Position numbers and translations under genes: made by a program
DNA from: Streptomyces antibioticus
GTDB taxonomy: Bacteria > Actinomycetota > Actinomycetes > Streptomycetales > Streptomycetaceae
Length of the DNA: 64,000 nt
Reading direction: 5' to 3'
Assembly: GCF_002019855.1 (NCBI RefSeq)
Contig: NZ_CM007717.1
Span: 2,601,198 to 2,665,197 of the forward strand
Notes under the pieces: model-generated
What the model was told of the DNA's origin: nothing
The model's input: only the letters and a program-made list of their open reading frames with translations
Database searches by the model: none
Shown: positions 23,172 to 31,408 of the stretch, in pieces
Position numbering within the stretch: the first letter of the stretch is position 1
Layout: every line of letters starts with the position of its first letter

Positions 23172-26100
23172 TCACCCTCCGTAGAACAGCTCGTCCACGA
23201 CTCCCCGGGCCAGCCGGGCCGTCCGCCGGTAACCGTCGAGCAGCTCGCCGACGTGTCCGGGGCCGTACCCGAGATAGCGGCCCACCGCCGCCAGCTCCCG
23301 GCTCTCGGAGGGGAACGTGTCCCCCGCCCGCCCGCGCACCAGCATCACCGCGTTGCGCACGCGGGTGGCCAGCACCCACGCCTCGTCCAGCGTCGCCGCG
23401 TCCTCCTCGGAAATCAGCCCGGCCTCTCGCGCCGCGGCCAGCGCCTCGCGGGTGCGGGTGGTGCGCAGCCCCGGCTCCGCCGCCCCGTGCCGGAGCTGGA
23501 GGAGCTGCACGGTCCACTCGACGTCGGACAGCCCGCCCGGCCCGAGCTTGGTGTGCAGCTTGGGATCGGCGCCGCGGGGCATCCGCTCCGACTCCATCCG
23601 CGCCTTCAGCCGCCGGATCTCCCGTACGGCGTCCTCGCCGAGCCCGTCCGCCGGGTACCGCAGGGGGTCGATCAGCTCGATGAACCGGCGCCCCAGCTCC
23701 TCGTCCCCGGCGACCGCCTCGGCCCGCAGCAGCGCCTGCGACTCCCATCCCAGCGACCACCGCCGGTAGTAGGCCGCGTACGAGTTCAGGGTCCGCACCA
23801 GTGGCCCGGACTTCCCCTCGGGCCGCAGGTCCGCGTCGATCAGCAGCGGTGGGTCGGCGCTCGGGATCTGGAGCAGCCGCCGCATCTCGCTGACGACCCG
23901 GTTGGCCGCCTGCGCGGCCTCCCGCTCGTCCACGCCGTCGCGCGGTTCGTGGACGAAGAGCACGTCCGCGTCGGAGCCGTAGCCCAGCTCGTGCCCGCCG
24001 AAGCGGCCCATGGCGATCACGGCGAACCGGGTCGGGAGCGTCTCGCCCCATCCGTCGCGCACCACGGCGCGCAGCGTCCCGGCGAGGGTCGCCGCGGTCA
24101 GGTCGGACACCGCGGCGCCCACCCGGTCCACCAGCGCCCCCTGGTCGGCCTCGGCGGGCCGCGCCTCGGTGCCGTAGGAGCCGACGATGTCCCCGGCGGC
24201 CGTACGGAACAGTTCGCGGCGCCGCACGCCGCGCACCGCGGTGACGGCCTTCTCCACGCTCTCGGCCCGGCCGACGGCGGCGAGGATCTCCTGTTCGAGC
24301 TGGGCGCGGCCGCGCGGCTGGAGGCCGCCGCTGCCGCCTCCGCCGGTGCCGCCGTCACCGCCGCCGTCGCCGTCGCCGAGGAGAGCGACCGCCTCGGGGG
24401 CGCGCAGCAGCAGATCGGGGGCGAGGCGTCCGGCGGAGAGCACGCGGGCGAGGTTCTCGGCGGCGGCCCCCTCGTCCCTCAACAGCCGTAGGTACCAAGG
24501 GGTCTTGCCGAGGGCGTCGGAGACCTTGCGGAAGTTGAGCAGTCCGGCGTCCGGATCGGCGGAGTCGGCGAACCAGCCCAACAGCACGGGCAGCAGGGTG
24601 CGTTGGATGGCGGCCTTGCGGGTGACGCCGGAGGCGAGCGCCTCCAGGTGGCGCAGCGCGGAGGCGGGGTCGGCGTACCCGAGGGCGACGAGCCGTTCCC
24701 GGGCCGCCTTCGCGCTCAACCGGGCTTCGCCGGGGGCGAGTTGGGCGACGGCGTCGAGCAGCGGCCGGTAGAAGATCTTCTCGTGCAGTCGTCGTACGAC
24801 GGCCGCGTGCCGTTTCCACTCGCGGTTCAGCTCGGTGATCGGATCGGCCCGCAGGCCCAACGACCGTCCCAGGCGCCGCTGGTCCTCCTCGGCGACGGGC
24901 ACGAGATGCGTGCGCCGCAGCCGGTAGAGCTGGATGCGGTGCTCCATGGACCGCAGGAAGCGGTAGGCGTCGTCGAGCTGGACGGCGTCGACCCGGCCCA
25001 CGTATCCGCCGGCGGCGAGCGCCTGGAGCGCGTTGAGCGTGGTCCCGCTCCGCAGCGAGGCGTCCGTGCGCCCGTGCACCAACTGGAGGAGCTGTACGGC
25101 GAATTCGACGTCCCGCAGTCCGCCGGGCCCGAGCTTCAGCTCCCGTTCGACCTCGGAGACGGGGATGTTCTCCACCACGCGGCGCCGCATCTTCTGCACG
25201 TCGGCGACGAAGTTCTCGCGCTCGGCGGCCTGCCAGACCAGCGGCTCCACCGCCTCGATGTACGCGGCGCCCAGCTCCAGGTCGCCGGCCACCGGCCGCG
25301 CCTTGAGCAGCGCCTGGAACTCCCAGGTCTTGGCCCACCGCTGGTAGTAGGCGAGATGGCTGCTCAGGGTCCGCACGAGCGGGCCGTTGCGTCCCTCGGG
25401 CCGCAGATTGGCGTCGACGGGCCAGATCGAGCCCTCGACGGTGGTCTCCGAGCAGACCCGCATCATGTGCGAGGCCAGCTTGGTGGCGGCGCGCAGCGCC
25501 TTCCCCTCGTCGGCGCCGTCGGCGGGCTCGGCGACGAAGATGACGTCGACGTCGGACACGTAGTTGAGTTCATGGCCGCCGCACTTGCCCATGGCGACGA
25601 CGGCGAGCCGGCACAGCGCGGCGTCGTCCGGCGCGGCCGCGGCGGCCAGCCGGAGCGCGGCGCGCAGGGTCGCGGTGGCGAGGTCGGCCAGTTCTGCGGC
25701 GGTGTCGGCGACGTCGGTGGTGCCGCACACGTCCCGGGCCGCGATGGACAGCAGGCAGCGCCGGTAGGCGACCCGCAGCGCGACCGGGTCGTCGGCCTCG
25801 GCGAGCCCCCGCTCGAACTCCTCCACCCCGGGGTGGAGGTCCCGGGGCTCGTACATGACGAGCGCCTCCCAGTCGCGGGGGTGGCGGGCCAGATGGTCGG
25901 CGAGCGCGGCCGACGCCCCGAGGACGCCGAGCAGCCGGTCGCGCAGGGGCTTGGCCGCTATCAGCGTGTCGAGGAGTTCACGGCGGGCGGTGGTGGGGCC
26001 GGGCTGGGCCTCCAGGAGCCGTACGAGTCCGTGCAGCGCGAGGTCGGGGTCGGCGGTGGCGCCCAGCGCCTCCAGCAGGAAGGGGTCGTCGCGGACCAGG

Positions 26101-26204
26101 GACAGCTCGGGCCCGTCGAGGAGGCGCTCGGCGGCCGAGGGATCGGTGAAGCCGTGCCGCAGCAGCCGTGTGAAGGTACTGCTCCTGCGCCCCGGAGCCA
26201 TCAT
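23172..26204 (-). CDS. glnE: Bifunctional glutamine synthetase adenylyltransferase/adenylyl-removing enzyme
   Basis: The ATG at 26204 follows GGGAGG at six bases and gives 1010 residues; a longer frame upstream has no better start. The protein has two nucleotidyltransferase domains. The N-terminal one has LNYVSDVDVIFVAEP (about 220), the C-terminal one GYGSDADVLFVHEP (about 755), each carrying the metal-binding D-x-D. Helical GlnD-UTase-associated segments follow each. The N-terminal half removes and the C-terminal half adds AMP on GSI-type glutamine synthetase in response to nitrogen state. A Gly/Ser-rich linker (about 610-635) separates the halves. It is close to glnA2 but divergent from the intervening VOC gene. 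Confidence 0.97.
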   Translation of the reverse strand: MMAPGRRSSTFTRLLRHGFTDPSAAERLLDGPELSLVRDDPFLLEALGATADPDLALHGLVRLLEAQPGPTTARRELLDTLIAAKPLRDRLLGVLGASAALADHLARHPRDWEALVMYEPRDLHPGVEEFERGLAEADDPVALRVAYRRCLLSIAARDVCGTTDVADTAAELADLATATLRAALRLAAAAAPDDAALCRLAVVAMGKCGGHELNYVSDVDVIFVAEPADGADEGKALRAATKLASHMMRVCSETTVEGSIWPVDANLRPEGRNGPLVRTLSSHLAYYQRWAKTWEFQALLKARPVAGDLELGAAYIEAVEPLVWQAAERENFVADVQKMRRRVVENIPVSEVERELKLGPGGLRDVEFAVQLLQLVHGRTDASLRSGTTLNALQALAAGGYVGRVDAVQLDDAYRFLRSMEHRIQLYRLRRTHLVPVAEEDQRRLGRSLGLRADPITELNREWKRHAAVVRRLHEKIFYRPLLDAVAQLAPGEARLSAKAARERLVALGYADPASALRHLEALASGVTRKAAIQRTLLPVLLGWFADSADPDAGLLNFRKVSDALGKTPWYLRLLRDEGAAAENLARVLSAGRLAPDLLLRAPEAVALLGDGDGGGDGGTGGGGSGGLQPRGRAQLEQEILAAVGRAESVEKAVTAVRGVRRRELFRTAAGDIVGSYGTEARPAEADQGALVDRVGAAVSDLTAATLAGTLRAVVRDGWGETLPTRFAVIAMGRFGGHELGYGSDADVLFVHEPRDGVDEREAAQAANRVVSEMRRLLQIPSADPPLLIDADLRPEGKSGPLVRTLNSYAAYYRRWSLGWESQALLRAEAVAGDEELGRRFIELIDPLRYPADGLGEDAVREIRRLKARMESERMPRGADPKLHTKLGPGGLSDVEWTVQLLQLRHGAAEPGLRTTRTREALAAAREAGLISEEDAATLDEAWVLATRVRNAVMLVRGRAGDTFPSESRELAAVGRYLGYGPGHVGELLDGYRRTARLARGVVDELFYGG

Positions 26205-26413
26205 CCCCGGCCTCCCGTCGGCCCATCGGATCAAGGTCGTACTGACCGAGCCTAACCGGAGTACGGGGGTGCGGCTCCTGAGCGGGCGCCGCCGACGAGT
26301 TCGCCCGGCGACACCCGGGTCCACGCGGTGGCGCCGCAGCCGGTTTTCCGCTTCGGTGGGTCGGTAGGTTCAGCAGATTCGGCAGGTTCGGAGACGACCG
26401 GGAGGACCGGCAC

Positions 26414-26854
26414 ATGCTCTACACGCTCGAAGTGATCCCGCTGCCCGTGAGCGACATCGACCGGGCGCGGGACTTCTACCGCGACCGGGTCGGTTTCCAT
26501 GTGGACATCGACCAGGAGGTCATGCCGGGCATGCGCATCGTCCAGCTCACGCCCCCGGGCTCCGGCTGTTCGATCGCGCTCGGCGACACGATCTGGGACG
26601 CGATGGACGGCCCCCGCCCGGCCCCGGGCTCCTACCAGGGCCTGCAACTGTGCGTCACCGACATCAAGGCGGCCCACGCCGAACTGGTCGAACGCGGCCT
26701 GGAGGTCTCCGAGCCGGTCCAGTACACCCCGGACGACGGCGCCACCTTCATGTACTTCAAGGACCCCGACGGCAACGGCTGGGCCGTCCAGGAGTACCGC
26801 CGCCGCGCGACAGAGCCGCTCCACCAGGTCCTGGCGGACCTCGCGGCGCAGTGA
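26414..26854 (+). CDS. VOC superfamily (glyoxalase/bleomycin-resistance-like) protein
   Basis: The 146-residue protein starts at an ATG behind GGGAGGA. It contains the two beta-alpha-beta-beta-beta modules of the VOC fold: LPVSDIDRARDFYRDRVGF at the start, and VTDIKAAHAELVERGLEV with FKDPDGNGWAVQEY at the end. The last motif supplies the usual Glu metal ligand. Members act as lyases, dioxygenases or antibiotic-binding proteins, and the substrate cannot be read from sequence. It is convergent with glnA2, with a shared terminator between them. Confidence 0.9.
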   Translation: MLYTLEVIPLPVSDIDRARDFYRDRVGFHVDIDQEVMPGMRIVQLTPPGSGCSIALGDTIWDAMDGPRPAPGSYQGLQLCVTDIKAAHAELVERGLEVSEPVQYTPDDGATFMYFKDPDGNGWAVQEYRRRATEPLHQVLADLAAQ

Positions 26855-26861
26855 ACGACCT

Positions 26862-26896
26862 GGGCCGTCACGTCCCCCACGGGGGTGTGACGGCCC
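26862..26896. terminator. Bidirectional terminator between the VOC gene and glnA2
   Basis: GGGCCGTCAC (26862-26871) pairs perfectly with GTGACGGCCC (26887-26896), with an inner CCCCC/GGGGG stem. It lies 7 bp after the VOC stop and 9 bp after the glnA2 stop. Confidence 0.8.
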
Positions 26897-26905
26897 GGCC
26901 GCGCG

Positions 26906-28267
26906 CTACAGCACCGGCAGATTCTTCCGCAGCTCGAAGGCGGTCACCTCGGAGCGGTACTCCTCCCACTCGCTGCGCTTGTTGCGGAGGAAGAAGTCGA
27001 AGACGTGTTCGCCGAGGGTCTCGGCGACGAGGTCGCTGCGTTCCATGAGGGTGAGGGCCTCGCCGAGGTTCTGCGGGAGGGGCTCGATGCCCATGGCGCG
27101 GCGCTCGGCGTCGGAGAGGGCCCAGACGTCGTCCTCGGCGCCCGGGGGAAGCTCGTAGCCCTCCTCGACGCCCTTGAGGCCGGCGGCGAGGAGCATGGCG
27201 TAGGCCAGGTAGGGGTTGGCGCCGGAGTCGAGGGAGCGGACCTCGATACGGGCCGAGCCGGTCTTGCCGGGCTTGTACATCGGGACGCGGACCAGGGCCG
27301 AGCGGTTGTTGTGGCCCCAGCAGATGTACGAGGGGGCCTCGCCGCCGGCGCCCGCTGTGCGCTCGGAGCCGCCCCAGATGCGCTTGTAGGAGTTGACCCA
27401 CTGGTTGGTGACGGCCGAGATCTCCGCGGCGTGCTTGAGCAGGCCCGCGATGAAGGAGCGGCCGACCTTGGAGAGCTGGTACTCCGAGCCCGACTCGTAG
27501 AACGCGTTGCGGTCGCCCTCGAAGAGGGAGAGGTGGGTGTGCATGCCGGAGCCGGGGTGCTCGGAGAACGGCTTGGGCATGAAGGTCGCCTGGACCCCCT
27601 GCTCCAGCGCGACCTGCTTCATGACCAGCCGGAACGTCATGATGTTGTCGGCGGTGGAGAGCGCGTCGGCGTAGCGCAGGTCGATCTCCTGCTGGCCGGG
27701 GGCGCCCTCGTGGTGGGAGAACTCGACCGAGATGCCCATGGACTCCAGCATGGTGATCGCCTGGCGGCGGAAGTCCATGCCGACGTTGTGCGGGGTGTGG
27801 TCGAAGTAGCCGGAGTTGTCGGCCGGGGTGGGGCGGGAGCCGTCGACCGGCTTGTCCTTCAGCAGGAAGAACTCGATCTCGGGGTGGGTGTAGAAGGTGA
27901 AGCCCAGGTCGGAGGCGCGGGCGAGGGCGCGCTTGAGGACGTAGCGCGGGTCCGCGAAGGACGGGGAGCCGTCCGGCATGAGGATGTCGCAGAACATGCG
28001 GGCGGTGCCGGGGGCCTCCGCGCGCCAGGGCAGGACCTGGAAGGTGGACGGGTCCGGCTTGGCGATCATGTCGGACTCGTAGACACGGGCGAAGCCCTCG
28101 ATCGCGGAGCCGTCGAAGCCGATGCCCTCGTCGAACGCCTGTTCAAGCTCGGCCGGGGCCACGGCGACGGACTTCAGGAAGCCCAGCACGTCCGTGAACC
28201 ACAGGCGTACGAACCGGATGTCGCGCTCCTCCAACGTCCGGAGCACGAACTCCTGCTGCTTGTCCAT
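26906..28267 (-). CDS. glnA2: Glutamine-synthetase-like enzyme GlnA2 (gamma-glutamylpolyamine synthetase)
   Basis: From the ATG at 28267 the protein has 453 residues (a five-residue longer start is possible). It has the GS beta-grasp and catalytic domains with VRLWFTDVLGFLKSVAV, GFDGSAIEGF, HHEGAPGQQEIDLRYADAL, PGSGMHTHLSLF and NSYKRIWGG. Length and sequence agree with the Streptomyces GlnA2 type, which glutamylates putrescine, cadaverine, spermidine and spermine rather than ammonium, so that polyamines can be used or detoxified. In place of the NLYxLP adenylylation site of true GSI-beta there is EEGYELPPG (about residue 370), so control by the nearby GlnE is doubtful. Annotation as plain glutamine synthetase would be the common alternative. 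Confidence 0.9.
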   Translation of the reverse strand: MDKQQEFVLRTLEERDIRFVRLWFTDVLGFLKSVAVAPAELEQAFDEGIGFDGSAIEGFARVYESDMIAKPDPSTFQVLPWRAEAPGTARMFCDILMPDGSPSFADPRYVLKRALARASDLGFTFYTHPEIEFFLLKDKPVDGSRPTPADNSGYFDHTPHNVGMDFRRQAITMLESMGISVEFSHHEGAPGQQEIDLRYADALSTADNIMTFRLVMKQVALEQGVQATFMPKPFSEHPGSGMHTHLSLFEGDRNAFYESGSEYQLSKVGRSFIAGLLKHAAEISAVTNQWVNSYKRIWGGSERTAGAGGEAPSYICWGHNNRSALVRVPMYKPGKTGSARIEVRSLDSGANPYLAYAMLLAAGLKGVEEGYELPPGAEDDVWALSDAERRAMGIEPLPQNLGEALTLMERSDLVAETLGEHVFDFFLRNKRSEWEEYRSEVTAFELRKNLPVL

Positions 28268-28589
28268 CTTCCGCTTCCCCATCCTTGCTGGTCAGGCCGC
28301 CTGCTTCCCGTCCCACGGAGAGGCGGTCGGGCACCTGAGCATCCCACCACAACACCGTTTCGTGCGCGTTGCGGACCATGATCGCCTCTGCGACCTCGGC
28401 CTGAACGCATCGCGTCCGGCCGATGTACAGCTCTGCGCCCATCTTGCCTGCTCGGACTGACATCCGTAATGCCCGACCCCCCTCCGTCTCGTTCTCGCCC
28501 ACTTAATTTGCATCTCAGATGCAAGTTTTATTAGCGTGCCGCCCAGTCGAGCGTCGGCCCGAGTGCGCCGACGAGCCTGAGGAGGCACG
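28268..28589. promoter_or_regulatory. Divergent glnA2/hmp control region (322 bp)
   Basis: This gene-free interval carries the glnA2 promoter on its left side and the hmp promoter with an NsrR box on its right. I see no clear GlnR box for glnA2. Confidence 0.7.
28505..28527 (+). promoter_or_regulatory. NsrR operator at the flavohaemoglobin promoter
   Basis: TTGCATCT-C-AGATGCAA (28508-28524) is a perfect palindrome. It is flanked at one base distance by AA and TT, giving a 23-bp element of the form used by the nitric-oxide-sensing repressor NsrR in Streptomyces. It lies about 60 bp before the hmp start, and the nsrR gene is downstream. Confidence 0.85.
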
Positions 28590-29783
28590 ATGCTGTCCGA
28601 GCAGTCCGCAGCCACCGTCCGCGCCACGCTGCCCGCCGTGGGCGCGGCCATCGGCGAGATCACCGAGCGCTTCTACGCCGGTCTCTTCGCCGCCCACCCC
28701 GAGCTGCTGCGGGACCTCTTCAACCGCGGCAACCAGGCCGCCGGCACCCAGCGGCAGGCCCTGGCCGGCTCCATCGCCGCGTTCGCCGTCCACCTCCTCG
28801 ACCACCCGGACACCCGGCCCGACGCGATGCTCGGCCGCATCGCCCACAAACACGCCTCCCTGGGCATCACGCCCGAGCAGTACGGCGTCGTGCACGAGCA
28901 CCTCTTCGCCGCCATCGCCGACGTCCTCGGCGACGCGGTCACCCCCGAGGTCGCGGCCGCCTGGACGGAGGTCTACTGGCTGATGGCCAACGCCCTCATC
29001 GCGATCGAGCGGCGGCTCTACGAGGAGAGCGGCGGCCCGCGCTGGCGGACCTGGCAGGTCGTGGAGCGCGTCCCGGAGACCGCGGACGTCGTCACCCTGC
29101 GGCTGCGCCCGCTCGACGGCGACCCCCTCCCCGTAGGGGACTTCCGGGCCGGGCAGTACGTCTCCGTACGCGTGGAACTCCCCGACGGCGCCCGCCAGTC
29201 ACGCCAGTACAGCCTGTCCGCGGCGCCGGGTTCGGACGTACGGCAGATCAGCGTCAAGCGGATCCCCGGCGACGCGGCCACACCGGCGGGCGAGGTCTCG
29301 CACCACCTGCACACGCGCGTACGGGTGGGCGACAGGGTCCAGCTCTCCGAGCCCTACGGCGACCTCGTCCTCGACGACTCCGACGGCGCGCCCCTGCTGC
29401 TGGCCTCGGCGGGCATCGGTGTCACGCCGATCGTCGCGATGCTGGCCCACCTCGCGGACCGCGGCCACGGCACCCCGGTGACCGTCGTGCACGCCGACCG
29501 CTCGCCCGCCGACCACGCCCTGCGGGCCGACCACGAGGCGTACGCGGCGAAGCTCCCGGAGGCGTCCGTCCACCTCTGGTACGAACGTGAGGCCCCGGAG
29601 GGCGCGGCGACGGGCCTCGCCGACCTCACCGACGTACCGGTACGGCCCGGCACGCGCGCGTACCTGTGCGGCCCGCTGCCCTTCATGCGCGCGGTCCGCG
29701 CCCAACTCCTCACCAAGGGCGTCGCCCCGGCCGACATTCACTACGAGGTCTTCGGCCCGGACCTGTGGCTGGCCTCGGCCTGA
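28590..29783 (+). CDS. hmpA: Flavohaemoprotein / nitric oxide dioxygenase
   Basis: The ATG follows GAGGAGG. The 397-residue protein has an N-terminal globin domain (about 1-140; HASLGITPEQYGVVHEHL contains the proximal haem His). An FAD domain follows with RQYSLSAAPG (about 207), then an NADH domain with ASAGIGVTPIVAML (about 273) and YLCGPLPFMRAV (about 360). It oxidises nitric oxide to nitrate with O2 and NAD(P)H. The perfect NsrR box in its promoter and the nearby nsrR gene indicate nitric-oxide-induced expression. Confidence 0.97.
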   Translation: MLSEQSAATVRATLPAVGAAIGEITERFYAGLFAAHPELLRDLFNRGNQAAGTQRQALAGSIAAFAVHLLDHPDTRPDAMLGRIAHKHASLGITPEQYGVVHEHLFAAIADVLGDAVTPEVAAAWTEVYWLMANALIAIERRLYEESGGPRWRTWQVVERVPETADVVTLRLRPLDGDPLPVGDFRAGQYVSVRVELPDGARQSRQYSLSAAPGSDVRQISVKRIPGDAATPAGEVSHHLHTRVRVGDRVQLSEPYGDLVLDDSDGAPLLLASAGIGVTPIVAMLAHLADRGHGTPVTVVHADRSPADHALRADHEAYAAKLPEASVHLWYEREAPEGAATGLADLTDVPVRPGTRAYLCGPLPFMRAVRAQLLTKGVAPADIHYEVFGPDLWLASA

Positions 29784-30146
29784 CCGACAGCGGCCGTCCC
29801 CCGGGTCAGGGAAGCTTCCGGGTCAGGACAGCTTGGGGATGCCCAGGAGGAGGGGGCCGAGCCAGGGCGGGGCGGGCGGACCGAGCGGCGCCGAAGCAGG
29901 CCGGGCGGGCGGGCGTGGGCCGAGGCGCGGCAGGCAGGAGCGAGGCAAGGACCGGGCCGAGGCGCGACGGCGCACGCCCCCTACGCGCGGGCGCGCGGCG
30001 CCGGGCAGAGCCGCACGGGGACGCCAGGCCGGGCGGGACCACACGGGCCGCCTGCAGAGCAGGGCCACCCGATCCGCCCTGCGTCGGGGGCAGGCGCGCC
30101 CAGTGTTGCCGGGGCGGCGCGCGAAGCGGCTCGCCCGTCCCCGGAG
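29784..30146. other. GC- and purine-rich gap between hmp and nsrR (363 bp)
   Basis: No credible gene is seen. The left end holds a 17-bp tandem repeat and a second copy of the nsrR 3' tail. The rest is low-complexity G-rich DNA, possibly a decayed remnant. Confidence 0.7.
29801..29834 (-). repeat. 17-bp tandem repeat matching the nsrR 3' end
   Basis: CCGGGTCAGGGAAGCTT (29801) and CCGGGTCAGGACAGCTT (29818) differ at two positions. On the minus strand each reads a Lys-Leu-Pro/Ser-stop end like that of NsrR. The second copy continues with about 25 further bases matching the nsrR tail at 30147. Confidence 0.85.
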
Positions 30147-30581
30147 TCAGGGGAGTTTCGAGATGCCCAGGAGGAGCGGGCCCGTCGGGGCGGCCGCGAT
30201 GTCGGTGACCGTGATCGGGTCCAGGGTGGCGAAGAACGCCTCCTGGGCCCGGCGGAGGGCTCCGCGCAGGCGGCAGGCGGAGTTCAGGGGGCAGGGGGTG
30301 GGGCCCTCGCAGTCGACCACGTCGCCGTCGCCCTCGAAGGTGCGGACGATGCCGCCCACGGAGGCCGTACGGCCCTTCTCGGTCAGGGCGAGGCCGCCGC
30401 CCCGGCCCCGGCGGGCCTCCAGCAGGCCCAGGTGCTGGAGCTCGGCGACGACCTTGGCCGTGTGCGTGTAGGGGACCTCCATCGCGGCGGCCACGTCCCG
30501 CGTCGTGGGCGTGGTCCCGTCCGCCACCGCGAGCCGCATGAGGACGCGCAGGGCCAGGTCGGTGGATCGCAGCAGCCGCAT
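30147..30581 (-). CDS. nsrR: Rrf2-family nitric-oxide-sensing repressor NsrR
   Basis: From the ATG at 30581 the protein has 144 residues. It has an Rrf2 winged helix (RDVAAAMEVPYTHTAKVVAEL) and three cysteines at positions 91, 97 and 103 (CEGPTPC, NSAC). Asp8 is also present, the residue that completes the [4Fe-4S] ligand set in S. coelicolor NsrR. Nitric oxide damages the cluster and relieves repression. A TTGAAG-N17-TACGCT promoter puts the start point at the ATG, so the mRNA should be leaderless. A degenerate NsrR box over that promoter suggests autorepression. An upstream in-frame ATG at 30605 would overlap the operator. Confidence 0.95.
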   Translation of the reverse strand: MRLLRSTDLALRVLMRLAVADGTTPTTRDVAAAMEVPYTHTAKVVAELQHLGLLEARRGRGGGLALTEKGRTASVGGIVRTFEGDGDVVDCEGPTPCPLNSACRLRGALRRAQEAFFATLDPITVTDIAAAPTGPLLLGISKLP

Positions 30582-30587
30582 GGGAGA

Positions 30588-30619
30588 AGCGTAGATAATA
30601 CGCATCTGTCCTTCAAATT
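30588..30619 (-). promoter_or_regulatory. nsrR promoter with a degenerate NsrR operator
   Basis: On the minus strand TTGAAG (30616-30611) and TACGCT (30593-30588) are 17 bp apart, with the ATG six bases further on. The 23-bp stretch 30597-30619 keeps the AA...GCATCT...CAA.TT frame of the hmp operator with a poorer right half. Confidence 0.6.
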
Positions 30620-30745
30620 TGGCCAGGACGACGGCCTTGGCTGTGACCCGCCTACGACTTCCCCTTCTCCCCCATTACGATCAGCGGACCCGAACACCCC
30701 GAACGTCCCGACCGTTCCGACCTTTTCCCCAGAAGGACAGGCCCC

Positions 30746-31408
30746 ATGGGTTCCGCCGACCGGACCAGCAGTGCGGCGCGCAAGGCGCGCATAGAGGAGA
30801 TGCGACGGACCGAGAAGGCCCGTGAGCGGCGCAACCGGATCCTCGTGATCACCGGCAGTGTCGTCGCCGTGGCCGCACTCGTCGCCGGCGGTGTGTTCGT
30901 CGTGAAGTCGCAGTCGGACGACAAGTCCACCGCGGCCGACGGCAAGACCGCGGGGAAGTTCGTCACCGGCGCGGACGGGGTGAAGACCTGGAAGGGCACG
31001 CTGGGCCGCACCCATGTCACCAAGACCGTGGACTACCCGGTGGAGCCCCCGGTCGGCGGCGACCACGACCGTGCCTGGATGAACTGCGACGGCGACGTCT
31101 ACACCGAGCCCCTGAACAACATGAACGCCGTGCACTCCCTGGAGCACGGCGCGGTCTGGGTGACGTACACCGACAAGGCCCCCAAGGCGGACGTCGAGGC
31201 GCTCGCGGCGAAGGTGAAGAAGACGCCGTACACGCTGATGAGCCCCGACGACGGGCAGGCCGATCCGATCATGCTGACCGCCTGGGGGCACCAGCGGACG
31301 GTGACCGGGGCCGACGACCCGGCCGTGGACGCGTTCTTCGAGAAGTTCGTGCAGGGCGAGCAGACGCCCGAGATGGGCGCGACCTGCACGGGCGGTCTGC
31401 CGCAGTGA
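30746..31408 (+). CDS. DUF3105 membrane-anchored extracytoplasmic protein
   Basis: The 220-residue protein starts behind AGAAGGACAGG. A 30-residue highly charged cytoplasmic tail precedes one membrane helix (about 32-53), so the remaining 165 residues face outside. These match the DUF3105 pattern: YPVEPPVGGDHDRAWMNCDGDVYTEPL, then NAVHSLEHGAVWVTY. The conserved His, Cys and Trp residues hint at metal or redox binding, but the function is unknown. Its stop overlaps the start of the DUF305 gene by four bases (GTGA), so the two are co-translated and probably work together. Confidence 0.92.
   Translation: MGSADRTSSAARKARIEEMRRTEKARERRNRILVITGSVVAVAALVAGGVFVVKSQSDDKSTAADGKTAGKFVTGADGVKTWKGTLGRTHVTKTVDYPVEPPVGGDHDRAWMNCDGDVYTEPLNNMNAVHSLEHGAVWVTYTDKAPKADVEALAAKVKKTPYTLMSPDDGQADPIMLTAWGHQRTVTGADDPAVDAFFEKFVQGEQTPEMGATCTGGLPQ

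Noticed and set aside
24603..26255. 550-residue open frame opposite glnE
   Set aside because: Antisense shadow of glnE without any recognisable motif.
29823..30068. 81-residue minus-strand frame ending like NsrR
   Set aside because: Only the last dozen codons resemble NsrR; the rest is Arg/Pro/Ala-rich, so I treat it as a remnant rather than a gene.
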